Shown: positions 22,793 to 34,821, counted from the first letter of the stretch. The stretch is 64,000 nucleotides of DNA from Spirometra erinaceieuropaei (GCA_902702965.1 CACRXP010000157.1:218370-282369); one strand, 5' to 3'. Notes: a model not told the origin generated them from the sequence alone. Program-made: numbers and translations.

Positions 22793-24892
22793 ATTAACCT
22801 TGGCTTCTGCGTGCATACTCATGCTGCAGTAGTCGGCACAGCTTCCTTTGAGGACGCGAGTGACATCACATCCCTCGGTTCAAGTTCTGATTATGGCTTG
22901 CTCATGACTGAACACGAGACGCTAGCGGTTATCTCAGCCTCTAACCCTTTTCTTCTGATATGCTGCCGGTCGTCGTGGTCCTCACGAGTGTGAATGTTTC
23001 CTTGCAGGTGGATTTGATCAAGTAGCTATTGTGGAAAGTTGTAGCCTGGTAGTCTATGCTCCCAACCAATCAGCCCTTGACCTTCTTCCATAGGGCGAAG
23101 CATGATTTAAAATCGCATGAAAGAAGTAAGATGTGCTCAGTCTAACTGGTTAGAAAGGAGTAACGAACGTAATCATCTGAACCTTTTATACACTGACCAC
23201 CATCTCCACGCACATCTTGTATAGAGTTTAACAAACGCACCGGATGCTGTACATTCCCGACCGTTTTGCAGAAATCTTATTAGCTGCTGTGTCGCCATCT
23301 CATCTAGCACGATCATGCGAATGCAAGATGGGTGTAAACTATGGAAAATCACACCAAAACACCTGTCAGGGACGAAGGCATCAACTGGGTAGGAGAAAAC
23401 TAGATTATAAATAAATTCCTCACTCAGGAATACCAAGGCTAGTGGGGGTTCTTTCGACAGATGCGACGTGTTTACGACTGCCACCTGCACTTATAAGTTT
23501 TTCCACGCCGAATTCGCACTTGTATCGCCAAAGTGCTATTCTGTAAGTCGCCCTCTTGACAGACACTCACCGTATCCAGGCATTAGAAAAAGGCGAGGGT
23601 TCGCCGCTGACTGGCGGACGGTGAACTGTTTCTTTCCACTCCTCTGTACCCCGGTTGTAGTAAACGAGCTCTTCTCCTGCCCCGGGGGTTTAAAGTTGTT
23701 TACGAATACCTTAACGGGAGGGGGGATGGGGGCCTCACTCCGGGAGCACAGTATCCGTGAAGCTGCATTCGTCCGCATCTACCAGGACGCACGGTGGGGG
23801 TCTTTGGGCGCAATGTGCTGTCGTTAAACGGAGTCAACCCACCGCAAGCACTGAAATTCCAAAGTAATGTCAATTGGGGGCCAAACTCTGCTCAGAAAGT
23901 ATGCACACTGTCTGACCAATAGAGAAAAGTAATCCATAAAAATATAATTCTTCCCCCTAAAATATCGTTGTGTGTCAAGTGAAGTAAAGTATGTAGATGG
24001 AAAATGTGGTTATTGGAAAGTTACCGCTAGACCCCATTAGATCAGCGATTAAGATGGATGGTAGTTTTTCGGCTGAGATACTGTGAACGACAGACCAATT
24101 CTGACAAACAGATGTAGGTGGCAGTCTCAGCAGTAAGAAGTGGTAGTAGACCATAAATTAGTCCTTCCTTCAAATACAGACCGCCACCAAGACTAATTCT
24201 TAAACGCAGACGTACTTGGGGTGCCTGAAAAGAAAATTACATGGAAGCCCTGTGTCAGGCCGAGCTGTCTGGGCTCAACATTGACGAGAAACAATATTGT
24301 CAATAGTTTGTACTAAACACTGCTGGCCTAAAACAGGCACATCGCGGTGGTGTACCTCGTAAATAAGATGAGCAATAAAAAAAGTCCATTTTCTGAGCTG
24401 TAAAACATTTCATCTGTATAAAGTTTTTTCAAACTACTCAGCCTCCGATATGCAGTAGAATGCAAATAAAACTTTTGCATGACATCTAACACGTTCAGGG
24501 TGAGTAGCACAATAATAACTCTATGTAGACATCCCTCCAACGCCTTGGTTCTCGGAAGTAAGTTCAATAACACAAGCCGGTGAAACACGTTGTGGAAGCG
24601 ACAGCCAAACCCTAATTGGTGCACGCAAAAAAGTAAACCGCAAAACGTCTACTTAAATAAATGCAGTAGCGCGTGTTGTATATTGTTAGGTCTGCGCCGG
24701 GCGCAAACCATACCTTCTCCTCCATGTGAGATCCGAGTCGTCTCAAGTTAGCCCGCACACACAGTAGAGCCGGGTTGTGTGTGGCACAAGTAGGTAGACC
24801 GTTTAGCCCTGTCAACCACTGCACCCGAGGTCATCACCCGCCATCTTACCAATGTTTTCTCATCCAGAGAGAGCGGGTCTGCTCCACTGACA
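22793..24892. other. No gene recognised
   Basis: Two kilobases without a convincing gene. ORFs up to 119 codons overlap on both strands near 23170-23830 and have no recognisable motifs. Confidence 0.45.
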
Positions 24893-25120
24893 ATTTGACT
24901 GTTACCAGCACGACGACTTCCACCGTGTACCCCACTGAGTGGGCGCAGCACTGATGACTTGCAAACCAGTAATTTCATAGCGAGGCATGACTGAGCAGCA
25001 TCTACCGCATTCTCTCCCTCCTCACCCATCAGGCCCCGATGACAAGCCAATGTCAAGAAGGCCAGAGATGGCCTCGGGTTTAGTGGTTGACAAGGCGAGG
25101 TGGCCCGTCTACGCACGCGT
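24893..25120 (-). mobile_element. 3' tail fragment of the RTE-like element, diverged
   Basis: Landmarks in the order of the 33.7-kb tail: TCCACCGTGTACCCCAC, ATCTACCGCATTCTCTCCCT, CTCACCCATCAGGCCC, CAATGTCAAGAAGGCCAGAG. More diverged than the copies at 26532 and 33739. The minus-strand ORF over it (24748-25116) is a by-product. Confidence 0.5.
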
Positions 25121-25447
25121 AGGGCAATACCGGTTTTTAGACAGAATAAATGGTGGCTGGGATCTCACTTTCACGAAAAAGCCACAGAGATCACATTTGG
25201 AAAAACACCTTTAGGCCAGCGACGGTCGAACTGTTGTCATCATCGCGCGAATCTTTCGTGGAGGCATCCACTGGTCTCAATCTCTCAGACTCGACAGGTT
25301 CACGCAGGTGACTCTTGAATGTGGTGGAGGAGAGAGGACTGTGGCGGAGAGAAAGAGGATGCTGTCAGCTGACAGAAAAGCTCAACCCTTCATTTGTATA
25401 AGCATCAGTCGACAGTGACTCCTTCCTAACGTGGTCTTTCGGCATTA
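25121..25447. other. No gene recognised
   Basis: Short stretch between a LINE tail and a dinucleotide repeat, with no coding signal. Confidence 0.4.

Positions 25448-25507
<60 letters not shown>
25448..25507. repeat. Compound (TC)n(AC)n microsatellite
   Basis: About eight TC units followed by more than twenty AC units without interruption. Confidence 0.95.
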
Positions 25508-25509
<2 letters not shown>

Positions 25510-25601
25510 GAAGATCCACGTTCACTTGACCCTAATGTGAAGACGTTGGCGGTCTGGTTGGGATTCAAGCCTAAATCAATAACAACGAGACTTGTGAACA
25601 G

Positions 25602-25689
25602 NNNNNNNNNNNNNNNNNNNNNNNNNNNNNNNNNNNNNNNNNNNNNNNNNNNNNNNNNNNNNNNNNNNNNNNNNNNNNNNNNNNNNNNN
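25602..25689. other. Assembly gap, 88 N
   Basis: A run of N. The ORF that spans it (25507-25761) is not meaningful. Confidence 1.
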
Positions 25690-25902
25690 TCTTCTTCACC
25701 TCATCTTTCGATCCTTCTCAGCATCATCGCAACAAGGTTACCTTTACTCTCCCATCTCTAAACCGTTGCTAACATTTGTTGTATGATCGTCATTTGGGCT
25801 TTCAAGCTATCAAGTCTGACCAAGTCTCTCGGTACTCACGTCTTCTTTTCCTGTTATTTGCTGAGCTGCCTGCATTGATACACAACTGTTCCGTGCATCA
25901 AT

Positions 25903-26000
25903 TAATAAAATAAGAAATAAAAATAAAAAATAAAAAAATAAAAAACTAAAAATAAATAAAAAAGTAAAAAATAATAATAAAATAATTAATTAATTAACAA
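25903..26000. repeat. Low-complexity A/T tract
   Basis: Irregular repeats of AAATAAA and TAATTAAT. No coding or transposon signal. Confidence 0.85.
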
Positions 26001-26219
26001 ATTCGAATTTACTTTATTCATATTTCTCTTCTTTTTATCTTCTCCAGTTCCTTCTTCTCCTCAGGCAGCATGTTTGCACACTGTTGTCCATAGAGTTTAC
26101 TACGGAATGTATGACTTTTTAATTTTATAATCAGTCTTGAACTGTCAAAAAACATGATCCTGACAAGTAGAGTTTTAACAATAACACCGGGAGGAAAAAT
26201 TCGTTGAATGATGCCGCAG

Positions 26220-27900
26220 TTAGGAGGGGTTAGCAAAATTACAAATTTAATCGAACTAGAATGATAAGCTGAGTTCTGGGACCATTGCTCTTCATCCTTT
26301 ATGTTAATGACAGCCTTCAGGAACTCGACTGCGTTAAAATAATGCTTGCTGACGACGTTTAAATCTGGAAAGTCATTAAGGATCCGAAAGATCAGAGATC
26401 CCTTCAAGATAATCTGCACCGACTGCAAGCGTGGTCGGAGAAATGACTTCTAGATTTCAATGTGGAGAAGTGTGCTGTCCTTTATCTGCGTCCAACCGAC
26501 TCTCATTCAAATGAGAGCCTGAGGACATATCGATAGTTCGTCCGTCGATTTCGACGATGACCACCGTGTGCTCCACACCAGGTGGGAGCAGGAACGGTGA
26601 CTTACGCAGGGGTTTATAGTGCCGGTAGACTTGCGTAGCATCTACCTACACTCTCTCCTCCCTCGCCCGAGCCCGGTGTCAAGACAGTGTCAAGAAGACC
26701 GGAGACGGGGGAGGCCGCAGGTGGATGGCTCGGACGGATCCTCACCTAGGCGTTCCACCACACCCCCTGGTCCACACAACAAATAACCAGGATTTCAACC
26801 AACACAAGAGAGATTTGGAGGCTGGCATGGCCGAAGCCGCACCTAGGCGTGCCGCCGTCGCCTGGCTCGGATCCCACACTGTCGTGAGAGTGCCATAAAG
26901 GTCACATTAAAAAGGAGCCATTGCAACCTGACTCTCAGACCGCCTCCGATTAAGTAGGAGGTCCAAGGTACCCCGTCAGTTGGCAACCTTCCAAGCCACG
27001 GCTTTTAGTGCACCGTGATAGCTTCAAGCGCGTCAGATTGATTATAGTGAGGAGAAAGTGCGCTGAGTCGTCGACCTCACTCTCCCTTCCCATTTTCACA
27101 CTCCAGCCGCCGTCCGAGCCGGTCGGCAAACTGGAGTGGGGAATGGGCGCGGTGGCTGACACGGTCGACTGACCATGCCTGCGCGCGCCACAGCACGACC
27201 TGGCCCCCCATACACACACAAACACCAGGATTTCACACAACGGGGTTGAACGGCGTGTCTCTCACTTGTGTGAGAGGGCCGTGGAAGGTGTTGCTTCAGC
27301 CCGTCCCCAGCCCACCAGTCCGCCACTGCACACAACACACACAGAGGACATATCACCTGAATGATATAAAACTCCCCACAGAATCTTCACAGAAGAATCT
27401 CAGGATTTAGATACAGAACAACCTGAAACCTACACTGCAGTGCCACAAGGCTGCACAAAACGCCATGGGAGTGCTCCATGCAATTAAAAGGGCATTCGTA
27501 ACCTTTGACGAAGACCATTTTGGAAGAGTTTACGGCACCTTTGTTCGACTCACTTAGACTATGACCTACAAGCATGGCGGCTATGGCTTGATAAGGACCA
27601 AGCATGCCTCGAACGGGAAAAACGTCGTGCAACAAAACTGGTAAACGGTCTAAAAAGTCAGTCCTACACAGGCAGACTGAATTGCCTTAATTTATTCCCT
27701 CTGTGTTACAGGCAGCAAAGAGGTGATCTTATCCTCGTCTACAAGATAATGCTTGACCTCGAACATGAGACTTAGCTTTGACGACATGTTTCAGTGGCAC
27801 CTTTTACCAAATCTCCGTGGTAACTCGATGAAAATACGGACAACAATGTCGAGGCTGAATCTTCGTTCTACTGTCATGGCGTTATGCTGATGGAGACTGA
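26220..27900 (+). pseudogene. CR1-like LINE reverse transcriptase, 3' part, split by a nested insertion
   Basis: The plus strand gives VLGPLLFILYVNDSLQELDC (motif B region), LADDV (motif C), DNLHRLQAWSEK and DFNVEKCAVLYL up to 26520. After the inserted element (26532-27343) the same protein resumes: IQNNLKPTLQCHKAAQNAMG, LHAIKRAFV, then [28 protein letters not shown] and [17 protein letters not shown] near 27725-27755. It has several stops (for example in place of the residue after LADDV and after NLRI) and frameshifts. The upstream half, with the endonuclease, is absent. Dead LINE copy. Confidence 0.75.
26532..27343 (-). mobile_element. 5'-truncated RTE-like element (3' tail only) nested in a LINE
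   Basis: Nearly identical over its whole 812 bp to 33739-34556. Flanked by the 11-bp direct repeat GAGGACATATC (26521-26531 and 27344-27354). Removing the insert and one repeat restores the reading order of the host LINE. So this is a clean retrotransposition with its 3' end at 26532 and its 5' truncation at 27343. It carries no protein domain; the opposing ORFs are not genes. Confidence 0.85.
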
Positions 27901-28399
27901 ATTCCTTTTTTCTTTTTTGAATTATGCTCACAGAAACTGTTGACAGGTGCTCCCTGTTAACGGCCTTAAGGTTCATATACCGATACTTTTTCGGTGTCCG
28001 ACGAATGAAATTGTCGTCTTCCTCGCTTGTGGACCGTTTTGGTCCACCTTGCTTAGCACTAGGCACTGTTTGGCTATCAATACTTTTCCAGTGAGGGAAC
28101 TGGCTAATAGTAAAAATAGCAGCTAACGGCTCACGCGGTAGCCCTTCGGCTGTCAATTTTCGTATCCGTTCTAAGTCAACTTCCGATGGAAATTTTTTCT
28201 ACATCTTTGTTGCACGGCGTGGCACAAAACAGTTGCGGCATGTGGCGCGCAATCTATATAAACGTGTTTACGCGTTCCATTTCCCAGTGTAGTAAAACAA
28301 ATACTGTCGAGCAAGCTTACTCCTGCTTCTACTGCTTACTACCGCTTCTTGTTTCATGAAAATAATGCGTTCTACATACTTACCGTGACCCTATTTTCA
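27901..28399. other. No gene recognised
   Basis: Remnant sequence following the LINE 3' part. Possible LINE 3' untranslated sequence at the left side. Confidence 0.35.
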
Positions 28400-28738
28400 T
28401 GAAATAAAAGTCACAATTTCCATTTCCAGAGTGGGTTTCTGCAGTAGTTGTCTTCTTTATATGAAAGACCTTTCATAACACAACGCGTTTGACTAAGAAA
28501 TTTAAATAGGTGATACTTATTAGAATAGAAAATTACTTGGATATCCGGAAACGTCAGAATTTGCCTGATCTTGGCCTGTTTCTCTTCTGTAAAACTGACC
28601 TTATATGAAATCCTCTTTATAAAAGGAACTTGTGGGATTCAAGTCAATTCTAAAAACAAAACTAACCACACCAAATACATGCTGTCCCACAAACTTCAAT
28701 ACCGACCTCGACATTTCATGAGTTAGATCATCTAATGT
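28400..28738. repeat. Right end of a diverged foldback element, family A copy 7
   Basis: Ends CGACATTTCATGAGTTAGAT followed by CATCTAATGTA, matching family right ends at 735-772 and 22760-22792. Its left half could not be recognised. Confidence 0.4.
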
Positions 28739-29596
28739 AGCCTTTAATTCCGGGCTTGATGGGAGCTGTCATACAAAGCCTATCAGATGCCAGAAATATA
28801 TGCTGAGACCGAACCCAGAGCCTCCTACTTGAACAAACCATTTAATCGGCGTTCTATCAAGCACCGGTACGTTTGGGTCTGAAATTAGAAGGCGCCCCAA
28901 TGCACGCCAAGGTTCACCAGTGCAAATCCCCAAAACCCGCTACTGAAATCTAAAAGTAGCCCGTTTTTCGTGCTTTTACTTTTTGCTTCCCGAACACGAC
29001 AACACTCAGTCAGCAAGGTAAATTAATCCGGTGTTTTAAAACGAAGTCTGGGACATCGGTGCATGCGTAATTAGAAGACAAAAATGAAATATTTCGGGAA
29101 AAGCCCGCTTATCAAGCATGTTGCGTTCCTCTTTAGTCTCTGGCAGATGGCAGAAAAACCTTGCAAAAACAGGCTGGTTAGTTTATGGCAACAGAGTCTA
29201 CAGCACAAGAAAGTCGACCGACTTCTGGCGTTTAGAGCACAAAATTAAGACTTGTAATAACTGTTCTACAGGGATAAATACAAATATTGTACTAGTAGAT
29301 TCGTGAATTTATTTCTTACCATTTTGTGCCTTTTGAGAACCAATACCGTATGCATGATTTGTAACCTAGCAAAAATGATCCGCGGTTAGTGGTTATCTAA
29401 AAATTGCACTTAGATCGCACTTTGCGTTAGTGAAAATTGAGAATTTAAGCCTTTTATTGGGAAACATGCAGGAAACGTGGACCAGCTTGACAACCCAGGA
29501 GAATTTTATTAATCCTGTTTTCTTGGGTTTTGCATTCATGTCTGAAGCAATTTGAATTCTGGCTAGGTCACAGTTAAAGTCCGTGTTTGTGGCCTT
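28739..29596. other. No gene recognised
   Basis: AT-rich sequence with short ORFs and no domains. Confidence 0.4.
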
Positions 29597-29751
29597 AATG
29601 ACAAAGAAAAGGGAGATTAAAATGACCATTTCTGGCTTATTAGCTGTCGTCAGCAAGCCATACCCAACCCCGAGGTGTGGAACACCTGGGGCTCGAACCC
29701 GCGACATGTTAGTTAAAAGTCTAACGCCTCTAACCATTGAACCACGGGCTC
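29597..29751 (-). repeat. tRNA-Lys-derived SINE, best copy
   Basis: Minus strand from 29751: GAGCCCGTGGTTCAATGGTT (box A), an anticodon arm GTTAG-ACTTTTAAC-TAAC with TTT at the anticodon position (tRNA-Lys-like), GCGGGTTCGAGCCCCAGG (box B), and then the family body GTTGGGTATGGCTTGCTGAC and AATAAGCCAGAAATGGTCAT. A Pol III promoter of this kind would drive SINE transcription, with a LINE supplying the enzyme. The acceptor stem no longer pairs, so it is not a tRNA gene. Confidence 0.7.
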
Positions 29752-29819
29752 GTCGCGTCAGTTACGATCAGGTAAACGCTATGGGAGAGAAATATTCGCC
29801 TTCCGCGATACAGGACACA

Positions 29820-29975
29820 CGCTTCGTCCGTCACCAACCGCATAGCGGCTACTTGTTTTATCAAAAGAACATTACCGACAAAGACAAAAAAGACCAGAAT
29901 CGGCATTTCTGGATTGTTAGCCGTCTTCAAGCGGCCTTATCCAAACCCCGGTCTTTCTTTACCTATGGCATCCAT
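29820..29975 (-). repeat. SINE-related fragment (body/tail)
   Basis: Contains ACATTACCGACAAAGACAAA and GGCATTTCTGGATTGTTAGC, then CCGTCTTCAAGCGGCCTTAT, the tail and body of the same SINE family. The tRNA head is missing. Confidence 0.45.
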
Positions 29976-31110
29976 TCCTGATAGCTTCTTCTGAAGCTTA
30001 CCAAGTGTCTGGACTTGTGTTTGTGTGCAGACTTATAAGTTTTATTGCTCACGAAGTTTAACAATCTAAAATTTGGCGAATTTTTGTGTTGATATAGACC
30101 CAGTGCCAGACATTTCATCTCCACCGTGAACTCCATTATCGGCCGATACATTGTGCTAGGACAACGTTATATTCAAGATGTTCAAATATTAGCGGGTCCC
30201 TTAACCCTCCAACGGTTGCTAATTTGGACTTCTTGACACTCGGCTTGGAAGTGTAACACCAGGTAGTTCAAAGCCACGGCGTTCTCTAGGCTGGTAAATA
30301 TAGCAAGTGTGTTCAGGCACTTCCGGGCTGGCTGCGTGTACCATCCTCAAGAACCTTAAAATCCATGCGGGTGATGTAAAAAAAAATCCAAATTTTGACG
30401 CGATTTGTCACCGACATTTGGTCATCTAGTCAGAACCAAACAGAAAAAATGTAGCGGCGAAAGTTAGAAAAATGGGGAGTAGTCAAGAGTAAAAAAGTTC
30501 GTCTGAAGTGGAGATTGGATAATTAAACTGGGTTAAGATTTCCTCACTTAGTCACTTCATACCTGTATGTGATATCTGGCAATTTGGTTTCGGGTCACTA
30601 TAACCGAACGCAGACCTGTTGTCATGGTTATTCTATTTGTTAAGCCCTTCTTAAACTCGCATTTGCCAACTTTTGTTTACGTTGGTCTGTGTGCAACGGT
30701 TACGCGGACACTCCAGCTGACGTCAGTTTCGGTTTCACTAAAGGAGTTTTAACCCACCGTCTGTTCTGGTCTGGTCGTTTTGCTTGGCTTTACTCGACTT
30801 GGTCTCAGTGTGGGATCACATTATCAATCGTCTAGGCCCGCTTCAGCTATATGTTTTGGTATTTCGTCAGTGCTGAACAGCTTCCTCTGGCGACCACAGT
30901 CTGTCAGGTGCTCAAGGATTAAGTTTTTATGGTACTCTACTTTCGCATTTCCTAAACTATGCTGGTGCAGTTTGTTAAAAAGACTTCTCGGTAGACTGAT
31001 AAAGCGCATCCAGCAGGATCAACTGACGGAGTAGGGACCCAGTAGAAGCAGGTTGTTGAACCATGTTGGCAAAGAACAAGAAAATCGTGTAGCACCACTT
31101 AATTCGGGCA
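29976..31110. other. No gene recognised
   Basis: Unique-looking sequence with no coding signal, bounded on the right by a Penelope-like insertion. Confidence 0.4.
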
Positions 31111-31286
31111 TCACTTAGTCCTCAGGTTAGCAAAAGTAAGAGATCCGGGTCGGTAATCTGAGGAGAATGAATTGCTCACCGGATCGGGGGACTTTTCATG
31201 CTGACGTTTCGAAGAGCTGGGGCTGCTCTCCATTGTCAAAGCGTCAAGTGAAGAAATCGATCAGCATTTTTGAATAGACTGCCGCA

Positions 31287-31679
31287 TTAGTTGGCCCTGG
31301 GCTGATCGATTTTTTTCTTCCTTCTCTGCCTCGGCCTACTGGCCGTCGCCTGTGAATGTTTGTGGCCCCCTGTAATACGTGTCGTCACCTCAATTGGGGT
31401 TGGTTGCGTTTGCCTTCCCCTTTTGGGTGAAGTGGTCGACAGGCCGTGCTTGCTCGGCATTCTTAGGCTCCGTGTGATTGTCTTGTCTTCGTCACGGTGT
31501 ATGAAGTGACGTAGGACTTTATAGGCCGAAGGAAGGTCTAGATGCCTGTTGATGGAGTTGGCATCTGAGTACCAAGCCTCAAGAGTGAGACGCTCAGTCC
31601 TTGAGGTGCCCCTGCCTATGACGGCTGCTCCTTGAAAATCAAAACTGTGACCAGTTTCTCCGATGTGAGCCGCAAGCTG
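31287..31679 (-). pseudogene. Inverted copy of the Penelope-like C-terminal coding sequence
   Basis: The minus-strand frame repeats, almost letter for letter, the last 131 or so residues of the plus-strand Penelope-like protein (from about AAHIGETGHSFDF through RTERLTLEAWYSD to the Lys-rich end DQPRAN). It begins at the junction at 31679 without an endonuclease or reverse transcriptase, so it cannot be a working gene. It is the coding part of the left inverted arm. Confidence 0.85.
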
Positions 31680-31681
31680 AC

Positions 31682-32989
31682 CGCTACAACGAGAGAGACA
31701 ATCCCCTGAAGACGGAACATCTCGTGGAGTTCTTACGCTATTGCCTAAAAACATATTTCACCTTTGGTGGACAAATGTATGAACAAATCAAAGGCACCCC
31801 TATGGGCTCCCCCATATCAGGGCTGATTGCTGAAGTGGTTCTTCAACGGATAGAACACTTAGTGTTCACCAAGTATCAACCAAAGTTCTGGGCTCGTTAC
31901 GTCGATGACACCTTCGCCATTGTCAAATCATCTGACGTGGAGCACCTTAAAGAATTACTGAACTCGGTTGACCAGAATATCCAATTCACGATGGAAGCCG
32001 AAACAAACAACCAACTTCCCTTCCTCGATGTCCTTGTGCGTCGGTGTGCAACTGGAGAATTACAAACTACCGTTTTCAGAAAAGCCACCAACACAAGACA
32101 AATACTGCACTTCAACAGCAATCACCCCCTCTCCCACAAACGCAGCTGTGTCCGTACTCTGTTCCAAAGAGTTGAAACACACTGCAGCACACCAGCCGAC
32201 AAAAGAGTTGAACGACAATATCTTCATGATCTCTTTCAAACCAATGGATACCCAAGCCACTTCATCAAGCAAAGCAAGCGCCGAGTGAACAGACGACGGC
32301 CACAAGAAGAACAACCCGAAGTCTGGAGGGCTATTCCTTACATTAAAGGAGTCTCCGAAGCGGTTTCAAGACTGCTACAACCCGCCAGGGTAGGTATTGC
32401 CCATCGACCCCAGGCAACAATTCGTCGCCGTTTGATGCAACCCAAAGACATACTGCCACCCACTGAAACCTCAGCAGTTGTCTATCAAATACGTTGTAAG
32501 GATGGAGACTGCAACTACGTTGGGGAAACCGGACGGAAATTGCAGACCCGCCTACATGAGCACAAACTGGCAACACGGAGACTAGACCCAAACTCACAGC
32601 TTGCGGCTCACATCGGAGAAACTGGTCACAGTTTTGATTTTCAAGGAGCAGCCGTCATAGGCAGGGGCACCTCAAGGACTGAGCGTCTCACTCTTGAGGC
32701 TTGGTACTCAGATGCCAACTCCATCAACAGGCATCTAGACCTTCCTTCGGCCTATAAAGTCCTACGTCACTTCATACACCGTGACGAAGACAAGACAATC
32801 ACACGGAGCCTAAGAATGCCGAGCAAGCACGGCCTGTCGACCACTTCACCCAAAAGGGGAAGGCAAACGCAACCAACCCCAATTGAGGTGACGACACGTA
32901 TTACAGGGGGCCACAAACATTCACAGGCGACGGCCAGTAGGCCGAGGCAGAGAAGGAAGAAAAAAATCGATCAGCCCAGGGCCAACTAA
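31682..32989 (+). CDS. Penelope-like element protein: C-terminal reverse transcriptase plus GIY-YIG endonuclease (5'-truncated)
   Basis: One open frame from the junction at 31682 to a TAA at 32987-32989 (about 435 codons, no interior stop; a GTG at 31724 is the first start-like codon). Order, counted from 31724: GTPMGSP at about residues 24-30, the catalytic YVDD at about residue 59 (31898-31909), FLDVLV thumb region near 100, a basic linker, then the GIY-YIG domain at about 252-290 with VVYQIRC and NYVGETGRKLQTRLHEH, and a Lys/Arg-rich tail. In this family the reverse transcriptase copies the RNA and the GIY-YIG enzyme nicks the target. The N-terminal reverse transcriptase half is missing, so it should be inactive despite its open frame. 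The start is the truncation junction and not a natural start. Confidence 0.88.
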   Translation, partial: RYNERDNPLKTEHLVEFLRYCLKTYFTFGGQMYEQIKGTPMGSPISGLIAEVVLQRIEHLVFTKYQPKFWARYVDDTFAIVKSSDVEHLKELLNSVDQNIQFTMEAETNNQLPFLDVLVRRCATGELQTTVFRKATNTRQILHFNSNHPLSHKRSCVRTLFQRVETHCSTPADKRVERQYLHDLFQTNGYPSHFIKQSKRRVNRRRPQEEQPEVWRAIPYIKGVSEAVSRLLQPARVGIAHRPQATIRRRLMQPKDILPPTETSAVVYQIRCKDGDCNYVGETGRKLQTRLHEHKLATRRLDPNSQLAAHIGETGHSFDFQGAAVIGRGTSRTERLTLEAWYSDANSINRHLDLPSAYKVLRHFIHRDEDKTITRSLRMPSKHGLSTTSPKRGRQTQPTPIEVTTRITGGHKHSQATASRPRQRRKKKIDQPRAN

Positions 32990-33130
32990 TGCGGCAGTCT
33001 ATTCAAAAATGCTGATCGATTTCTTCACTTGACGCTTTGACAATGGAGAGCAGCCCCAGCTCTTCGAAACGTCAGCATGAAAAGTCCCCCGATCCGGTGA
33101 GCAATTCATTCTCCTCAGATCACTTAGTCC

Positions 33131-33726
33131 ATTCATTCGCTGTGTTCTCCTTGTAAAGGTAGCTTAATAAAACGATTTTTCCGTCCGATTGCAATTTTTG
33201 CACGTGTAAGCAAATTCTTGAATATGAACATTCTTGCAAATAAGATAGTCAAGGTAATCCTTTTACCGCAGTATATCTTGAAATCTCTTTATTTTAGACT
33301 AAAATGCTTGTTTCAAGCACATCTTGGGCGTTGTCAGTCCGCTTAGAGCATAGGAAAACGTAAAATGAACTCCTTTGCCTTAATGTCGACCGTGGGAGGC
33401 ATCCGGCTTGCTCCCTCTCACATGTATAGACAGATTGGCTTAGTTCATAGTCTGTGACAAAAGGTCTATCTTGTGCTTAGCTAATAGGGCTGGTATTGGT
33501 AGTTTGTTCGAAGTTTAAAAAACCTGAATATTTAATGCATACTAATAGCGAAAGTTAGGAAGAAATTAAACGTATATCATAGGGGTTTAAGTTTCGTGTT
33601 TGGCAGTTTTTAGGGTAACGCATATTTCGCCTTTCGTGGAACTCGGGAAATTTCGATTTCGGCCAGAGTTGGGATCAGCGAGTTGATCAATTCGGATCTC
33701 TGCTAATTGTCGGCTACCAGTTTTTT
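33131..33726. other. No gene recognised
   Basis: Short spacer between the Penelope-like and RTE-like insertions, with no coding signal. Confidence 0.45.
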
Positions 33727-34821
33727 AGAGAGTTGCTTGACAGTTCGACCATCGGTTTCGATGATGTCCACCGTGTGCCCCACAGTTGCAGCAGCAATGG
33801 GAGCAGGGACGGTGACTTACGCAGGGGTTTATAGTGCCGGTAGACTTGCGTAGCATCTACCTACACTCTCTCCTCCCTCGCCCGAGCCCGGTGTCAAGAC
33901 AGTGTCAAGAAGACCGGAGACGAGAGAGGCCGCAAGTGGATGACTCGGACGGATCCTCACCTTGGCGTTCCACCACACTCCCTGGTCCACACAACAAATA
34001 ACCAGGATTTCAACCAACACAAGAGAGATTTGGAGGCTGGCACGACCGAAGCCGCACCTGGGCGTGCCGCCAACGCCTGGCTCGGATCCCACACTGTGAT
34101 GGTAGTGCCATAAAGGCGACATTAAAAAGGAGCCATTGCAGCCTGACTCTCAGACCGCCTCCGATTAAGTAGGAGGTCCAAGGTACCCCGTCAGTTGGCA
34201 ACCTTCCAAGCCACGGCTTTTAGTGCACCGTGATAGCTTCAAGCGCGTCAGATTGATTATAGTGAGGAGAAAGTGCGCTGAGTCGTCGACCTCACTCTCC
34301 CTTCCCATTTTCACACTCCAGCCGCCGTCCGAGCCGGTCGGCAGACTGGAGTGGGGAATGGGCGCGGTGGCTGTCATGGTCGACTGACCATGACTGCGCG
34401 CGCCACGGCACGACCTGGCCCCCATACACACACAAACACCAGGATTTCACACAACGGGGTTGAACGGCGTGTCTCTCACTTGCGTGAGAGTGCCGTGGAA
34501 AGTGCTGTTTCAGCCCGTTCCCAGCCCACCAGTCCGCCACTCCACACAACACACACACAACACGACGAACTGCGTGAACCGAGAGCGGGCGTCAATCAGC
34601 AACCTTCCTATCCACGACGCTTGACGTGTCGGGATAGTCTCGGACTCAAGTCACCCGTGCAGCCGAAGCCGCATGGGGACCGAGTCGAGATGCGGACTTC
34701 CCACTTGCGTGGGAGGTGGCAGTTGGGTGCATGAGGCGTGTGAGTGTTGATTTCTGGTGGGGTGATGGTGGTGGTGGAGGAGGTAGGGAGTGAGTGAATG
34801 TGTGGTGTGGCCGGCGGTTGT

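Larger units (their letters stand above)
31122..33119 (+). mobile_element. Penelope-like retroelement, 5'-truncated, with 524-bp inverted tail arms
   Basis: A 2-kb insertion flanked by the 11-bp direct repeat TCACTTAGTCC (31111-31121 and 33120-33130). Arms 31156-31679 and 32597-33120 are almost perfect inverted copies of the 3' part (C-terminal coding sequence plus 3' untranslated region). The plus-strand coding body lies between and runs into the right arm. A 34-bp sequence (31122-31155) lies outside the left arm only. The high arm identity suggests a young insertion. The tail carries GAAACGTC with a GAGAGC/GCTCTT stem, but TTGACAATGG stands where the hammerhead core CTGATGA would be. Confidence 0.88.

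Noticed and set aside
25507..25761. ORF spanning the N run
   Set aside because: It is an artefact of reading through unknown bases next to a microsatellite.
31287..31754. An independent second Penelope-like gene on the minus strand
   Set aside because: It is the coding part of the left inverted arm, without endonuclease or reverse transcriptase.
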